Shown here piece after piece: positions 1-6,819 of a stretch of DNA of 22,930 bases. The DNA comes from DAIDKA01 sp035943195 (GTDB lineage Bacteria; Pseudomonadota; Gammaproteobacteria; Steroidobacterales; Steroidobacteraceae). Location: the NCBI GenBank assembly GCA_035943195.1, contig DASZCK010000002.1, positions 1 through 22,930 of the forward strand. Direction: 5' to 3'. Each line of letters begins with the position of its first letter. Positions within the stretch are counted from its first letter, which is position 1. The notes under the pieces were generated by a model, which had not been told where the DNA came from, did no database searches, and worked only from the letters and a program-made list of their open reading frames with translations. Made by a program: the position numbers and the translations under genes.

Positions 1-649
1 TTCCGGAACTGCCGTACGAAGTCTGCCAGCCGCGGCGCCGGTATGCCGCCTGAATGGGCTCCAGTTCGAGCCGCGCGGCGACGCGCGCGCTGTTCAGGCG
101 CTTCGGCGAGAGCTTGCCGTCGCTGAAGAAGCGCTCGCTCAGGGACACGCAGCCCATCTGCAGGCTTTCAAGCTCCAATGGCTCATTGCCCTCGCCGATG
201 ATCAGTTCTGTACTGCCGCCGCCGATGTCGCACACCAGGCGCCGGCCGGGTTCGCTGGGCACGGTGTGGGCCACCCCTGAGTAGATGAGTCGCGCCTCTT
301 CCATGCCGGAGATGATTTCGATCGGATGGCCGAGCGCTTCGCGCGCGCGCTCGAGGAAGGCCTGCTTGCGGCGCGCGCGGCGCAGCGCATTGGTACCGAC
401 GACCCGCACGCTGTCGGCGTGCATGTCGCGCAGCCGCTGCCCGAAACGCTCCAGGCATGCCAGGGCGCGTGCGGCCACATCCTTGTCGATGCGCCCGTTT
501 TCCTCGACGCCCGCGCCCAGGCGCACCATCTCGCGCAGGCGGTCCATGATGACGATCTGGCCGTGGATATAGCGCGCCACGACCATGTGAAAGCTGTTCG
601 ATCCGAGATCGACAGCCGCCAGGATATCGGGAACCGGAATGGCGGCCAT
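1..649 (-). CDS. ppx: Exopolyphosphatase (Ppx/GppA family), N-terminal part, cut by window edge
   Basis: Ppx/GppA phosphatases hydrolyse inorganic polyphosphate (or pppGpp) in the cytoplasm using an actin-like ATPase fold. Only the first 216 codons are visible; the remainder of a protein usually near 500 residues lies left of position 1. I translated the minus strand from the ATG at 649. The first phosphate loop reads AAVDLGSNSFHMVVA, followed by the RLREMVRLGAG segment, then VVGTNALRRA, then SGMEEARLIYSG with the conserved acidic pair, then the second phosphate loop CDIGGGSTELI. All are characteristic of the family. The start is chosen from the distance to the DLGSNSFH loop; no clear Shine-Dalgarno precedes it. 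The gene lies 68 bases downstream of erpA on the same strand. Ppx is preferred over GppA because of the DLGSNSFHM and REMVRL wording, but these paralogues are not cleanly separable from the N-terminus alone. Confidence 0.88.
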   Translation of the reverse strand, partial: MAAIPVPDILAAVDLGSNSFHMVVARYIHGQIVIMDRLREMVRLGAGVEENGRIDKDVAARALACLERFGQRLRDMHADSVRVVGTNALRRARRKQAFLERAREALGHPIEIISGMEEARLIYSGVAHTVPSEPGRRLVCDIGGGSTELIIGEGNEPLELESLQMGCVSLSERFFSDGKLSPKRLNSARVAARLELEPIQAAYRRRGWQTSYGSSG

Positions 650-717
650 GCGCGATTGCGGCAGGGAAAGGAAGCTTGAGGTGACCGCAGCCTGTGCCAG
701 TTGCGATCGCGGCGCCA

Positions 718-1047
718 TCAGGCCGTGAACGAGGACCCGCACCCGCAGGTGGTGGTGGCGTTGGGATTGCGGATCACGAACTGCGCTCCATCCAGCCCCT
801 CGCGGTAATCGATCTCGGCGCCCATCAGGTACTGCACGCTCATGGGATCGACCAGCAGCCGCACGCCCTGGTTCTCGACACAGATGTCCCCATCCTGGAG
901 AGTCTCGTCGAATTCGAATCCGTACTGCAGCCCGGAGCAGCCGCCGCCCTGCACGTACACGCGCAGCATCAGCTTCGGATTCTCTTCGGCACGGATCAGG
1001 TCGCCCACCTTGCGGGCCGCCGCGTCCGTAAATACGAGTTCGCTCAT
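718..1047 (-). CDS. erpA: Iron-sulfur cluster insertion protein ErpA
   Basis: This is an A-type carrier that receives Fe-S clusters from the scaffold machinery and passes them to apo-proteins, including isoprenoid enzymes. The 109-residue product has the three invariant cysteines: C37 in GGGCSGLQYGF, and C101 and C103 in TTTCGCGSSF at the C-terminus. It also has the ErpA-type NPNATTTCGCGSSF ending, and the length matches E. coli ErpA (about 114 aa). The reading frame stays open upstream to 1125. I chose the ATG at 1047 because it gives the family N-terminus and has an AGGA element about ten bases upstream. A weak promoter-like pair lies at 1098-1125, so erpA may be transcribed separately from the bactofilin gene located 102 bases upstream. 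No isc or suf genes are in view, as expected for a stand-alone erpA. Confidence 0.95.
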   Translation of the reverse strand: MSELVFTDAAARKVGDLIRAEENPKLMLRVYVQGGGCSGLQYGFEFDETLQDGDICVENQGVRLLVDPMSVQYLMGAEIDYREGLDGAQFVIRNPNATTTCGCGSSFTA

Positions 1048-1097
1048 CGGCTTATGTCCTGCCACTGCCATCCCGGCAGAGATATGGGTACGACACC

Positions 1098-1125
1098 AGT
1101 GTAAGCCAAGGTGCGCCCACCACAA
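1098..1125 (-). promoter_or_regulatory. Possible sigma70 promoter for erpA
   Basis: On the minus strand a TTGTGG hexamer (1120-1125) is followed after 16 bases by TACACT (1098-1103), about 50 bases before the erpA start. The match is 3 of 6 at -35 and 4 of 6 at -10. It lies in the only sizeable gap of this minus-strand gene run, which favours a promoter. I did not find a convincing IscR site. Confidence 0.3.
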
Positions 1126-1149
1126 AATCTGTCATATGACGCCGCTCCC

Positions 1150-1533
1150 TCAGGTTTTCGTGGCCGGTTTGCCCGACGGCTTTACCTGCACCAGGTTGCC
1201 GGTGATTTCAGCTCCGGCAGCCGATTCGATGATGCCGTACTGAACGTTGCCGATCACCTTGGCCTTAGGTCCAAGCGCCACCTTGCCGGTCGCGTAGACG
1301 TCCCCGCGGACCATCCCGTTGACCACGACGTGAGTCGCCACCACACCGCCTTCGATGACGCCGGTTGCGCTCACCGATACCGTGGACTCGCCCTTGCCAT
1401 AGGCGCTGACACCACCGAATACATGGCCCTCGATGTGCAGGCCGCCCGAGAAATCCACGTCGCCGTGAATCCTGGCGGTGGGTCCGATGAGGATATCGAC
1501 GCGCGACTGCGGCCGCGGCTCACGGTTGAACAT
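1150..1533 (-). CDS. Bactofilin (polymer-forming cytoskeletal protein)
   Basis: Bactofilins self-assemble without nucleotides into filaments at the membrane and act in cell shape, stalk or division-related scaffolding. The 127-residue product is almost entirely the bactofilin domain (about residues 13-115). It begins DILIGPTARIHGDVDF, then short repeating turns of the beta-helix with regularly spaced glycine and valine (GLHIEGHVFGGV, GVIEGGVVATHVVVNG, VRGDVYATGKVALG), and ends with a short Lys/Pro tail. The frame is open up to 1602. The ATG at 1533 is chosen because a GGAGA Shine-Dalgarno sits just upstream and the longer version would add an unlikely Cys/Pro-rich extension. The start lies inside the 3' end of the upstream coiled-coil gene (14-base overlap), implying translational coupling and a shared function. 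Confidence 0.93.
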   Translation of the reverse strand: MFNREPRPQSRVDILIGPTARIHGDVDFSGGLHIEGHVFGGVSAYGKGESTVSVSATGVIEGGVVATHVVVNGMVRGDVYATGKVALGPKAKVIGNVQYGIIESAAGAEITGNLVQVKPSGKPATKT

Positions 1534-2236
1534 CGATTCTCCAGGGAAAGGTCTGGGTGGCCGCGGTACCGTTCCCGCGCACGTCGCGCAGTGTGACGTC
1601 AACGCCCGAGGGCTGGAATCCCGCCGGCAGCACGATCTGGTAGTCGTCGGCCTGGTAGTAGCGAAAGCTCACCACGCCCTTGGGTGGACCGCCCAGGCCA
1701 TCGACGAACGAGGTCGCGCCATTGAACATGCCGGTGACGCGCAGTCCGACTTCGCCGGTCACGGTGGCATCGGGCTTGCCGGCCTGCATCAGGGTGAGAT
1801 GGGCCACGAAGTGGTTGGCGCCGTCCCCGGCCGTGATGCGCAGCTGCTGAACCTGCAGTGAAGTGCCGCTCGAGGCCGGCGCGATGACCCCACGATACAC
1901 GGCCAGATCCTGGCGGTCCCGATCGATCTGCGCCTGCAGTTCGGCAATCTCCCGCCCCACCTCTTCGTGCTCGCGCGCCGCCCCCGCCTGCAGCGTCTGC
2001 AGCTGCGCCACCTGCGCGTGCAGCGCCTGGATCTGGCCCTTGAGGCCGGCGATCACGTGCAAGAGATCGCTGCGCTGCTGGCTCGCGCTCGCCCGGTCGA
2101 ATCCCGCGCTGTAGCGACCGAATTCAAACACCACGTACAGGGCAAACAGGCCGATCAGCAGCGCCGCGGTTCGCAGCAGCAGGGTGCGCAGCGGCGTGTG
2201 GCGCCGGATCACGAACTTGTCGGTGGCATCGGCCAT
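1520..2236 (-). CDS. Single-TM coiled-coil protein, DUF6776-like
   Basis: The function is not known. The 238-residue product has a short basic N-terminus, one strongly hydrophobic segment at about residues 18-39, a heptad-like coiled coil at about 48-115 rich in Gln, Ala and Glu, and a C-terminal beta-rich domain at about 120-238 with conserved-looking turns such as SFRYYQADDYQIVLP and the terminal FPWRID. This gives a type II membrane protein with a periplasmic coiled coil. I recognise the layout as that of the gammaproteobacterial family usually called DUF6776, found beside bactofilin genes. It overlaps the bactofilin start by 14 bases and follows rppH by 16 bases, so it may be a membrane anchor or partner for the bactofilin; that role is inference. 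The ATG at 2236 has only a weak ribosome site. Confidence 0.82.
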   Translation of the reverse strand: MADATDKFVIRRHTPLRTLLLRTAALLIGLFALYVVFEFGRYSAGFDRASASQQRSDLLHVIAGLKGQIQALHAQVAQLQTLQAGAAREHEEVGREIAELQAQIDRDRQDLAVYRGVIAPASSGTSLQVQQLRITAGDGANHFVAHLTLMQAGKPDATVTGEVGLRVTGMFNGATSFVDGLGGPPKGVVSFRYYQADDYQIVLPAGFQPSGVDVTLRDVRGNGTAATQTFPWRIDVQP

Positions 2237-2252
2237 GGGTGCGGGCCCGCGC

Positions 2253-2771
2253 CTATTCCTCCCACCATGCCGGCAGCGGCGGCGGGCCGTCGGGAAAGGC
2301 CACGCTCGCGAGCTCCTTGAGCATCTGCACGTACACCGGACGCTTGAAGAAGATCACCTCCCGCACCGGCTCCCACCACCCCGACCAGCGCCACTGGTCA
2401 AACTCCGGTTCGCTGGTGGCGGTGAAGGCGAATTTTGCCGCCTCATCGCGCAGCCGCAGCAGGAACCAGCGCTGCTTCTGGCCGATGCACAGCGGCAACT
2501 GCTCGCGGCGCACGTAGCGGGCGGGCAGCCGATAGCGCACCCAGTCCTGCGTGGCGCCGATCAGTTCAACGTCATCGCTGGTCAGGCCGATCTCCTCGTG
2601 CAGCTCGCGATACAGTGACTGCTCGGGCGCCTCGCCGGTCTGCATGCCACCCTGGGGAAACTGCCAGCCGCCGCCCCGGGCCCGGCGACCCAGGAAAACC
2701 AGGCCGTCGCCGCGCATCAGGACGATGCCGACGTTGGCGCGGAAGCCTTCAGTATCAATGACGTCACTCAT
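2253..2771 (-). CDS. rppH: RNA pyrophosphohydrolase RppH (Nudix)
   Basis: RppH removes pyrophosphate from the 5' triphosphate of transcripts and so triggers RNase E-dependent decay. The 172-residue protein matches the E. coli length (176). It starts with the typical GFRANVGIVL strand, has GGGWQFPQGG, and carries a full Nudix box at residues 41-63 (G at 41, E47, RELHEEIGL), with E56, E59 and E60 as metal-binding candidates. A Trp-rich substrate segment follows (QRWFLLRL, FDQWRWSGWWEP). The frame is open to 2837, but the ATG at 2771 gives the family N-terminus. It appears to be the first gene of the minus-strand run rppH, DUF6776, bactofilin, erpA, ppx. It is divergent from the permease at 2822, leaving 50 bases for both control regions. 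Confidence 0.95.
   Translation of the reverse strand: MSDVIDTEGFRANVGIVLMRGDGLVFLGRRARGGGWQFPQGGMQTGEAPEQSLYRELHEEIGLTSDDVELIGATQDWVRYRLPARYVRREQLPLCIGQKQRWFLLRLRDEAAKFAFTATSEPEFDQWRWSGWWEPVREVIFFKRPVYVQMLKELASVAFPDGPPPLPAWWEE
2757..2770. repeat. Copy 1 of a TGACGTCA-type palindrome repeat
   Basis: The 14 bases AATGACGTCACTCA contain the perfect 8-base palindrome TGACGTCA (2759-2766). A near-identical copy with two extra central bases occurs 40 bases further on. This copy lies over the first codons of rppH. It could be an operator half of the divergent rppH/permease region, or chance. Confidence 0.35.
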
Positions 2772-2796
2772 GCCGTTTGACGGTGAAGTCTGCCAC

Positions 2797-2812
2797 AATG
2801 ACACGTCACTGA
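2797..2812. repeat. Copy 2 of the TGAC(AC)GTCA palindrome repeat
   Basis: AATGACACGTCACTGA repeats copy 1 with AC inserted at the centre; TGAC and GTCA remain inverted arms (2799-2808). The 40-base spacing, close to four helical turns, puts both copies on a similar face. The site lies just upstream of the permease Shine-Dalgarno GAGG (2811-2814), where a bound protein could block expression. No regulator has been identified. Confidence 0.35.
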
Positions 2813-2821
2813 GGTCCTCGA

Positions 2822-3799
2822 ATGGCCGAGTCTGCACACCGCCGGCTGCGTGCGTCAGCCCTGGCTCTCGCGGCGGCCGTGGTCATCTTACTGTCGCTGA
2901 TTTGCGGCAGCACCCTGTCAACCCCGGGTCAGGTGCTGCATGCGCTGGCCGGTGCCGGCGATGCGCAGACCCGCGCGGTCATTCTGGAGCTGCGACTGCC
3001 GCGTCTGCTCAATGCCCTGGGTGTCGGGAGCCTGCTGGCGCTGACCGGCGTCGCGCTGCAGGCGCTGTTCCGCAATCCCCTGGCGGATCCTTACATTCTG
3101 GGCGTATCGGGCGGTGCGGCGGTCGGTGCCATCTGCGCCATGGCCGCGGGGCTCGCCGCCTTTGCCGTGCAGGGGGCCGCCGCCGCCGGTGCCCTCTTCA
3201 CCCTGGTGCTGGTCTGGGGCCTGGCCCGCCGGGCCGGCGCCACCCGCGTACTGCTCACCGGTGTCGCGGTCGCCAGCATTTGCGGCGCGCTGGTCACCCT
3301 GGTGCTGACCAGTGCTGATGAGGGCCGGGTGCGCAGCATGGTGTTCTGGCTGGCCGGGGACCTGTCCTGGGACAGCCATCCGGCGCTGACCCTGGGCCTC
3401 GCGGCCATCGCGCTGGGCGCGGCGGTGCTGCTGGCGCGGCCCCTGAACGTGCTGGCTGCCGGTGACCTGCGTGCCCGCAGCGTCGGCCTGGATGTGGCGG
3501 TGTGGCGCGCGCTGGTCTACGGCATTGCCGCGGTACTGACGGCCATCGCGGTGGTGAGCGCCGGCACCATCGGCTTCGTGGGCCTGATCACCCCGCATCT
3601 CGCGCGGCTGCTGTTCCGGACTCACAATCATCGCGTGGTTGCGCCGGCGGCTGCGGTGCTCGGCGGCACCCTGCTGGCATTGGCGGATCTGGTCGCGCGT
3701 ACCGTGGCCGCGCCGCGTCAGCTGCCGGTCGGCGCCATCATGGCAGTCGCCGGCACGCCACTATTCCTGTTGCTGCTGCACCAGGCGCGCAGCCGCTAA
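2822..3799 (+). CDS. FecCD/BtuC-family ABC importer permease (probable corrinoid or siderophore uptake)
   Basis: This is an inner-membrane permease subunit of a type II ABC importer for vitamin B12, haem or ferric siderophores. The 325-residue protein is mostly hydrophobic with about nine to ten membrane segments. It shows the family markers LRLPRLLNALGVGSLLALTG, LFRNPLADPYILGVSGGA, VFWLAGDLS, GTIGFVGLITPHLARLL (the cytoplasmic ATPase-coupling region), and RQLPVGAIMAVAGTPLFLLLL. A GAGG element precedes the ATG by 7 bases. The stop overlaps the stop of the convergent diguanylate cyclase gene by 4 bases. The matching ATPase is probably the one at 6816-7592, which is unusual because two minus-strand genes and pdxH lie between. 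The cobalamin adenosyltransferase at 8402 favours a BtuC role, but substrate cannot be read from the sequence. No periplasmic binding protein is in view. Confidence 0.88.
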   Translation: MAESAHRRLRASALALAAAVVILLSLICGSTLSTPGQVLHALAGAGDAQTRAVILELRLPRLLNALGVGSLLALTGVALQALFRNPLADPYILGVSGGAAVGAICAMAAGLAAFAVQGAAAAGALFTLVLVWGLARRAGATRVLLTGVAVASICGALVTLVLTSADEGRVRSMVFWLAGDLSWDSHPALTLGLAAIALGAAVLLARPLNVLAAGDLRARSVGLDVAVWRALVYGIAAVLTAIAVVSAGTIGFVGLITPHLARLLFRTHNHRVVAPAAAVLGGTLLALADLVARTVAAPRQLPVGAIMAVAGTPLFLLLLHQARSR

Positions 3800-4944
3800 G
3801 CAACCACGGTCTGCGATACCGTCACGCAATTGCGGCCGGCGGCCTTGGACTTGTAGAGCGCGGCGTCGGCCTCGGAGATCAGCCGCTCCGCCAGCGGATT
3901 CAGGTCGCGCGTACCGCCCACGGGCGCTGCAACCGCGACGCCGATCGACAGGGTGATGGTGGCCGTGATGGCAGGTTTCACCAGCACCGGGCGGCTGTTC
4001 ACCGTGTGCAGGATGCGGCGCGCGAGGGCATCGGCGTCGCGCACCTGTCCCCCGGGCAGCACCACGGCGAACTCATCGCCACCGAAGCGCGCGCCTGTGT
4101 CGCTCATGCGGATCACGGAATCGATGCGCTGGGCGACCTCGCGCAGCACCGTGTCGCCGGCCAGATGGCCATGGGCGTCGTTGATGCGCTTGAAGTGATC
4201 AACGTCGATCATGAGGCAGGCCACGGTGCCACGATCGCGCTGCGCCCGCGCCAGCTCCTCGCGCAGACGCGCGTTCATGTAGCGACGATTGTGAAAGCCG
4301 GTCAGGAAGTCGGTGAGTCCGCTGCGCACCAGGCGCGCGCGGTTGACCGCATTCTCGAGGCAGATCGCCGCGATCAGCCCCAGGTGCGCCATGTAGTCAC
4401 TGGCCAACTCCGGCGTGAATCGCGTGCCATCCCGCGAGCCGAACACCAGCACCCCATCGAGATGCTCGCCACGGCGCAGCGGCACCAGCGCCAGGCTGGC
4501 GACGGCGCGAGACTGCGGCAGCAGCTGCGCATGCTCGGCTTCGCTGTACGGCCCGAACCAGGGCCGCTCCAGGCTCGAAATCTGCGGCGCCAGCGGCAAC
4601 AGCGAGTCCACGAACTGCACCCCGCGGGTACCCGAGGAGGCCGGTTCACCGCTGAGCAGGTGCCGCATCTCGTGGTGCGGGTCGTGCAGCACCAGCGTCA
4701 CGGCATCGAGGTGAAAGGATTTGCGCAGCCCGGCCTGCAGCAGTTCGATGAGCTGCGCCAGCGAGTTCGCGCGCAGCAGCGTCAGCTCCCGCTCCTGGGT
4801 CTTGCGGCGCACGTCGTCGTTGCGGGCGGCGGCGGCGGTGATCTCCACCACCCGCGCCATCAATTCGCGGTTCTCGCGCTCGAGGACCGCTAAGCGCTCG
4901 AGGTTGTCAGCGGCAGCTGGCATGTCGGCTCGGGCCTTGGGCAT
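3796..4944 (-). CDS. Diguanylate cyclase with DUF484/GAF-like sensor domain
   Basis: This enzyme synthesises cyclic di-GMP. The 382-residue protein has a short N-terminal coiled coil (about 10-65), a DUF484/GAF-like sensory domain (about 65-215, including LVPLRRGEHLDGVLVFGSRD), and a C-terminal GGDEF domain (about 220-378). The active site is an intact RFGGDEF with GGDEF at residues 288-292. The product-inhibition site RMSD (279-282) sits the canonical five residues upstream, so the enzyme is predicted active and feedback controlled. The linker (CLENAVNRARLVRSGLTDFLTGFHNRRY) is typical of this family. There is no membrane segment, so it is cytoplasmic. It starts 10 bases after the tyrA stop and is probably cotranscribed with it. 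The ATG at 4944 is preferred over the one at 4923 because GAGAG lies just upstream. Confidence 0.93.
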   Translation of the reverse strand: MPKARADMPAAADNLERLAVLERENRELMARVVEITAAAARNDDVRRKTQERELTLLRANSLAQLIELLQAGLRKSFHLDAVTLVLHDPHHEMRHLLSGEPASSGTRGVQFVDSLLPLAPQISSLERPWFGPYSEAEHAQLLPQSRAVASLALVPLRRGEHLDGVLVFGSRDGTRFTPELASDYMAHLGLIAAICLENAVNRARLVRSGLTDFLTGFHNRRYMNARLREELARAQRDRGTVACLMIDVDHFKRINDAHGHLAGDTVLREVAQRIDSVIRMSDTGARFGGDEFAVVLPGGQVRDADALARRILHTVNSRPVLVKPAITATITLSIGVAVAAPVGGTRDLNPLAERLISEADAALYKSKAAGRNCVTVSQTVVA

Positions 4945-4954
4945 GCAGCAGCTC

Positions 4955-6082
4955 TCAGGCCCGCCGCTCGGTGACGCTGCGCCGATCTTCCAGGTACTCG
5001 CGGCCGCGATTCATCAGCGCCACGAAGGCATCATGGTCCTGGGACAGCACAGCGGTGCGGATGCTCTCCACAGCCTTCGCCAGGGCCTCCAGCGGTTCAG
5101 CGCCGAAATCGTTGAGACTCTGGATTTCATAATAAAGCTCCGGGCTCTCCTGCGCCACGCGCGACGCCACTTCAAGCTGCGAATCAAAGGTCGTACTGGA
5201 CATCTCCGCGAGCCGTGGCGCGGCCTCACCGCTGTTGGCCAGCACCGTGAAAAACGCGATGTTCAGAGCGTGCGACAGCCCCAGGATGTAGGCCGTCAGC
5301 CGGTCATGCTCATCCAGGCTCGTCACCACCTGCTCGACCATGGTGGGTGCAAACAGGTCGCGCACCTTCTGCAGCGCCAGGGGACATCCCAGGTCGACGA
5401 ACACCACGTGCCGCCCGGACAGAAGCTCGGTATCCGGACCGAACATGGGGTGAATGGAGGTCACCTGGCAGCCGTGGGACTTCAGCGCCTGCAGGCCGGC
5501 GCGCAGAGGTGACTTCAGCGATCCCACATCGAAGACCACCCCGGGAGGCCGCCGCAGCGCCAGTTCCCGCAGGATGCCACCGGTGGCCCCGAGCGGGGTG
5601 GCAACGACGATGTAGTCGTACGCGGCGAGGTTCGCCTGATGCCAGTCCGGGATGGCGGCATAGCCCGGCGGGGCGCCCGCCGGATCGGATACGTCCACCG
5701 TGAAACCCTGGGAGGCCATGAAATCGACGAACCAGCCACCCATCTTGCCGCTGCCGCCGATGACCAGCGCGCGGTGCCCCGAGCCGGTTCCCTTGGTCGC
5801 CACGCTGATCTGCTCCTGGGTGGCCAGGGAGGAGCGGATGAGCATGCGCATCAGGTTCTCGGCCAGATCGGCCGAGACGCCGAACTCGGCGGCCGCCTTG
5901 CGGGCCCCGAGGATGACTTCGCGCTCGCGCTGGTAGTCGCGGGTCGGATAACCGGTCTCGCGTTTGACACGCGCCACTTCGCGGCTGACCCGCTGGCGTT
6001 CGGCGATCAGGGTCAGCAGCTGACGATCCAGGTCGTTCAGGCCGCGGCGCAGTTCTTCAAGTGTCACATCTGTTCGGGTCAT
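4955..6082 (-). CDS. tyrA: T-protein: chorismate mutase / prephenate dehydrogenase
   Basis: This bifunctional enzyme converts chorismate to prephenate and then, with NAD, to 4-hydroxyphenylpyruvate for tyrosine. The 375 residues match E. coli TyrA (373). Residues 1-90 form an AroQ-type chorismate mutase (LRRGLNDLDRQLLTLIAERQ, then the VKRETGYPTRDYQRE segment). Residues 100-375 form the dehydrogenase, with the nucleotide loop VIGGSGKMGG (about 107-116) and the conserved HPMFGPD (211-217). The N-terminal ATG at 6082 is the only reasonable start. A candidate promoter with 17-base spacing lies at 6108-6136. The gene is divergent from pdxH and precedes a diguanylate cyclase. I see no leader peptide or tyrosine-rich attenuator, so feedback control by tyrosine would be enzymatic, as usual for this family. 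Confidence 0.95.
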   Translation of the reverse strand: MTRTDVTLEELRRGLNDLDRQLLTLIAERQRVSREVARVKRETGYPTRDYQREREVILGARKAAAEFGVSADLAENLMRMLIRSSLATQEQISVATKGTGSGHRALVIGGSGKMGGWFVDFMASQGFTVDVSDPAGAPPGYAAIPDWHQANLAAYDYIVVATPLGATGGILRELALRRPPGVVFDVGSLKSPLRAGLQALKSHGCQVTSIHPMFGPDTELLSGRHVVFVDLGCPLALQKVRDLFAPTMVEQVVTSLDEHDRLTAYILGLSHALNIAFFTVLANSGEAAPRLAEMSSTTFDSQLEVASRVAQESPELYYEIQSLNDFGAEPLEALAKAVESIRTAVLSQDHDAFVALMNRGREYLEDRRSVTERRA

Positions 6083-6107
6083 GGTCTGGCTCGGTTACCG
6101 GACCCCT

Positions 6108-6136
6108 CTTTTACGGGTGCAGCGCAGGCGCTGCAA
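6108..6136 (-). promoter_or_regulatory. Candidate tyrA promoter
   Basis: Reading the minus strand, TTGCAG (6131-6136) and TAAAAG (6108-6113) are separated by exactly 17 bases. This places a transcript start near 6101, about 18 bases before the tyrA ATG. The -35 element is overlapped by an inverted repeat, which would suit a repressor site. The match is 3 of 6 at -35 and 4 of 6 at -10. Confidence 0.38.
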
Positions 6137-6141
6137 GCGCC
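6119..6141. repeat. Two overlapping, mutually exclusive inverted repeats in the tyrA/pdxH intergenic region
   Basis: GCAGCG (6119-6124) pairs with CGCTGC (6129-6134) across four bases. GGCGCT (6127-6132) pairs with AGCGCC (6136-6141) across three bases. The two share bases 6127-6134, so only one can form at a time. There is no T-run on either side, so neither is an intrinsic terminator. An operator or a 5' leader switch for pdxH are possible roles; chance pairing in GC-rich DNA is the alternative. Confidence 0.4.
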
Positions 6142-6165
6142 TCGCGGACCGCTTACCATGGCCCC

Positions 6166-6819
6166 ATGAGCGAACCGTCCACCGAATTCCTGGGCAATCC
6201 GCTGCCCGCGCAACCCCTGCTGCTGGCAAGCGAGTGGCTGGCGGAGGCCTGGCGCCGCCGCCTGCAGCCCAATCCCAATGCCATGACCCTCGCCACGGCC
6301 ACCCTGGAGGGCTGGCCGGCGGCGCGCATTGTGCTGTGCAAGGACGTGGTGGGCGTCCCGGGTTATGTCGTGTTCTACACCAATTTCCACTCCCGCAAAG
6401 GTCTTGAGCTCGCGCAGAACCCGCGCGCCGCGGCGGTGATGCACTGGGACCACATGCATCGCCAGGTCCGCATCGAGGGACTGGTGGAAGCCGCCCCGGC
6501 CGCCGACAGCGACGCCTACTTTGCCTCCCGCGCCCGCCAGAGCCGCATCGGCGCCTGGGCGAGTGCCCAGAGCCGCCCGGTGGCCTCCCGCGAGGCGCTG
6601 ATGGCGCAGGTGCGTGAGGCCACGGAACGCTTCGCCAATGGCGAAGTCCCGCGACCCAGCTTCTGGGGCGGCTATCGGCTGTGGGCCGATGTGGTGGAAC
6701 TGTGGGTGGAGGGCGACGCCCGCATCCACGACCGGGCGCGCTGGACCCGCACGCTGCAGCGCGGGTCGGACGGCGCCATGCAGCCCGGCCCGTGGTCGGT
6801 CACCCGATTGCAGCCTTGA
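6166..6819 (+). CDS. pdxH: Pyridoxine/pyridoxamine 5'-phosphate oxidase
   Basis: PdxH is an FMN enzyme that oxidises pyridoxine- or pyridoxamine-5'-phosphate to pyridoxal 5'-phosphate. The 217 residues match E. coli PdxH (218). Family signatures are NPNAMTLATAT near residue 38, then RIVLCKDV, GYVVFYTNFHSRKGLELAQNP, the AAVMHWDHMHRQVRIEG strand, RQSRIGAWASAQS, and the C-terminal PSFWGGYRLWADVVELW motif followed by RIHDRARWTR. The frame is open to 6061. The ATG at 6166 gives the usual start about 30 residues before the NAMTLATA motif, though no Shine-Dalgarno is evident. It is divergent from tyrA and its stop overlaps the likely TTG start of the ABC ATPase gene, so the two are probably one transcript. 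Confidence 0.96.
   Translation: MSEPSTEFLGNPLPAQPLLLASEWLAEAWRRRLQPNPNAMTLATATLEGWPAARIVLCKDVVGVPGYVVFYTNFHSRKGLELAQNPRAAAVMHWDHMHRQVRIEGLVEAAPAADSDAYFASRARQSRIGAWASAQSRPVASREALMAQVREATERFANGEVPRPSFWGGYRLWADVVELWVEGDARIHDRARWTRTLQRGSDGAMQPGPWSVTRLQP

Noticed and set aside
2777..2799. Sigma70 promoter (TTGACG with CACAAT) for the permease
   Set aside because: The two boxes are only 11 bases apart, far below the 16-18 needed.
2772..2821. Cobalamin riboswitch before the BtuC-like permease
   Set aside because: Only 50 bases separate the divergent starts, too short for this RNA, and no B12-box-like sequence was seen.
3502..4893. 463-codon plus-strand open frame running from the permease into the cyclase region
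   Set aside because: It begins within the permease in a wrong frame and continues antisense to a clear GGDEF protein; no recognisable domain.
6119..6141. Intrinsic terminator at the tyrA/pdxH divergent region
   Set aside because: The hairpins are GC-rich, but no T-run follows on either strand, and the region lies between divergent starts where no terminator is needed.
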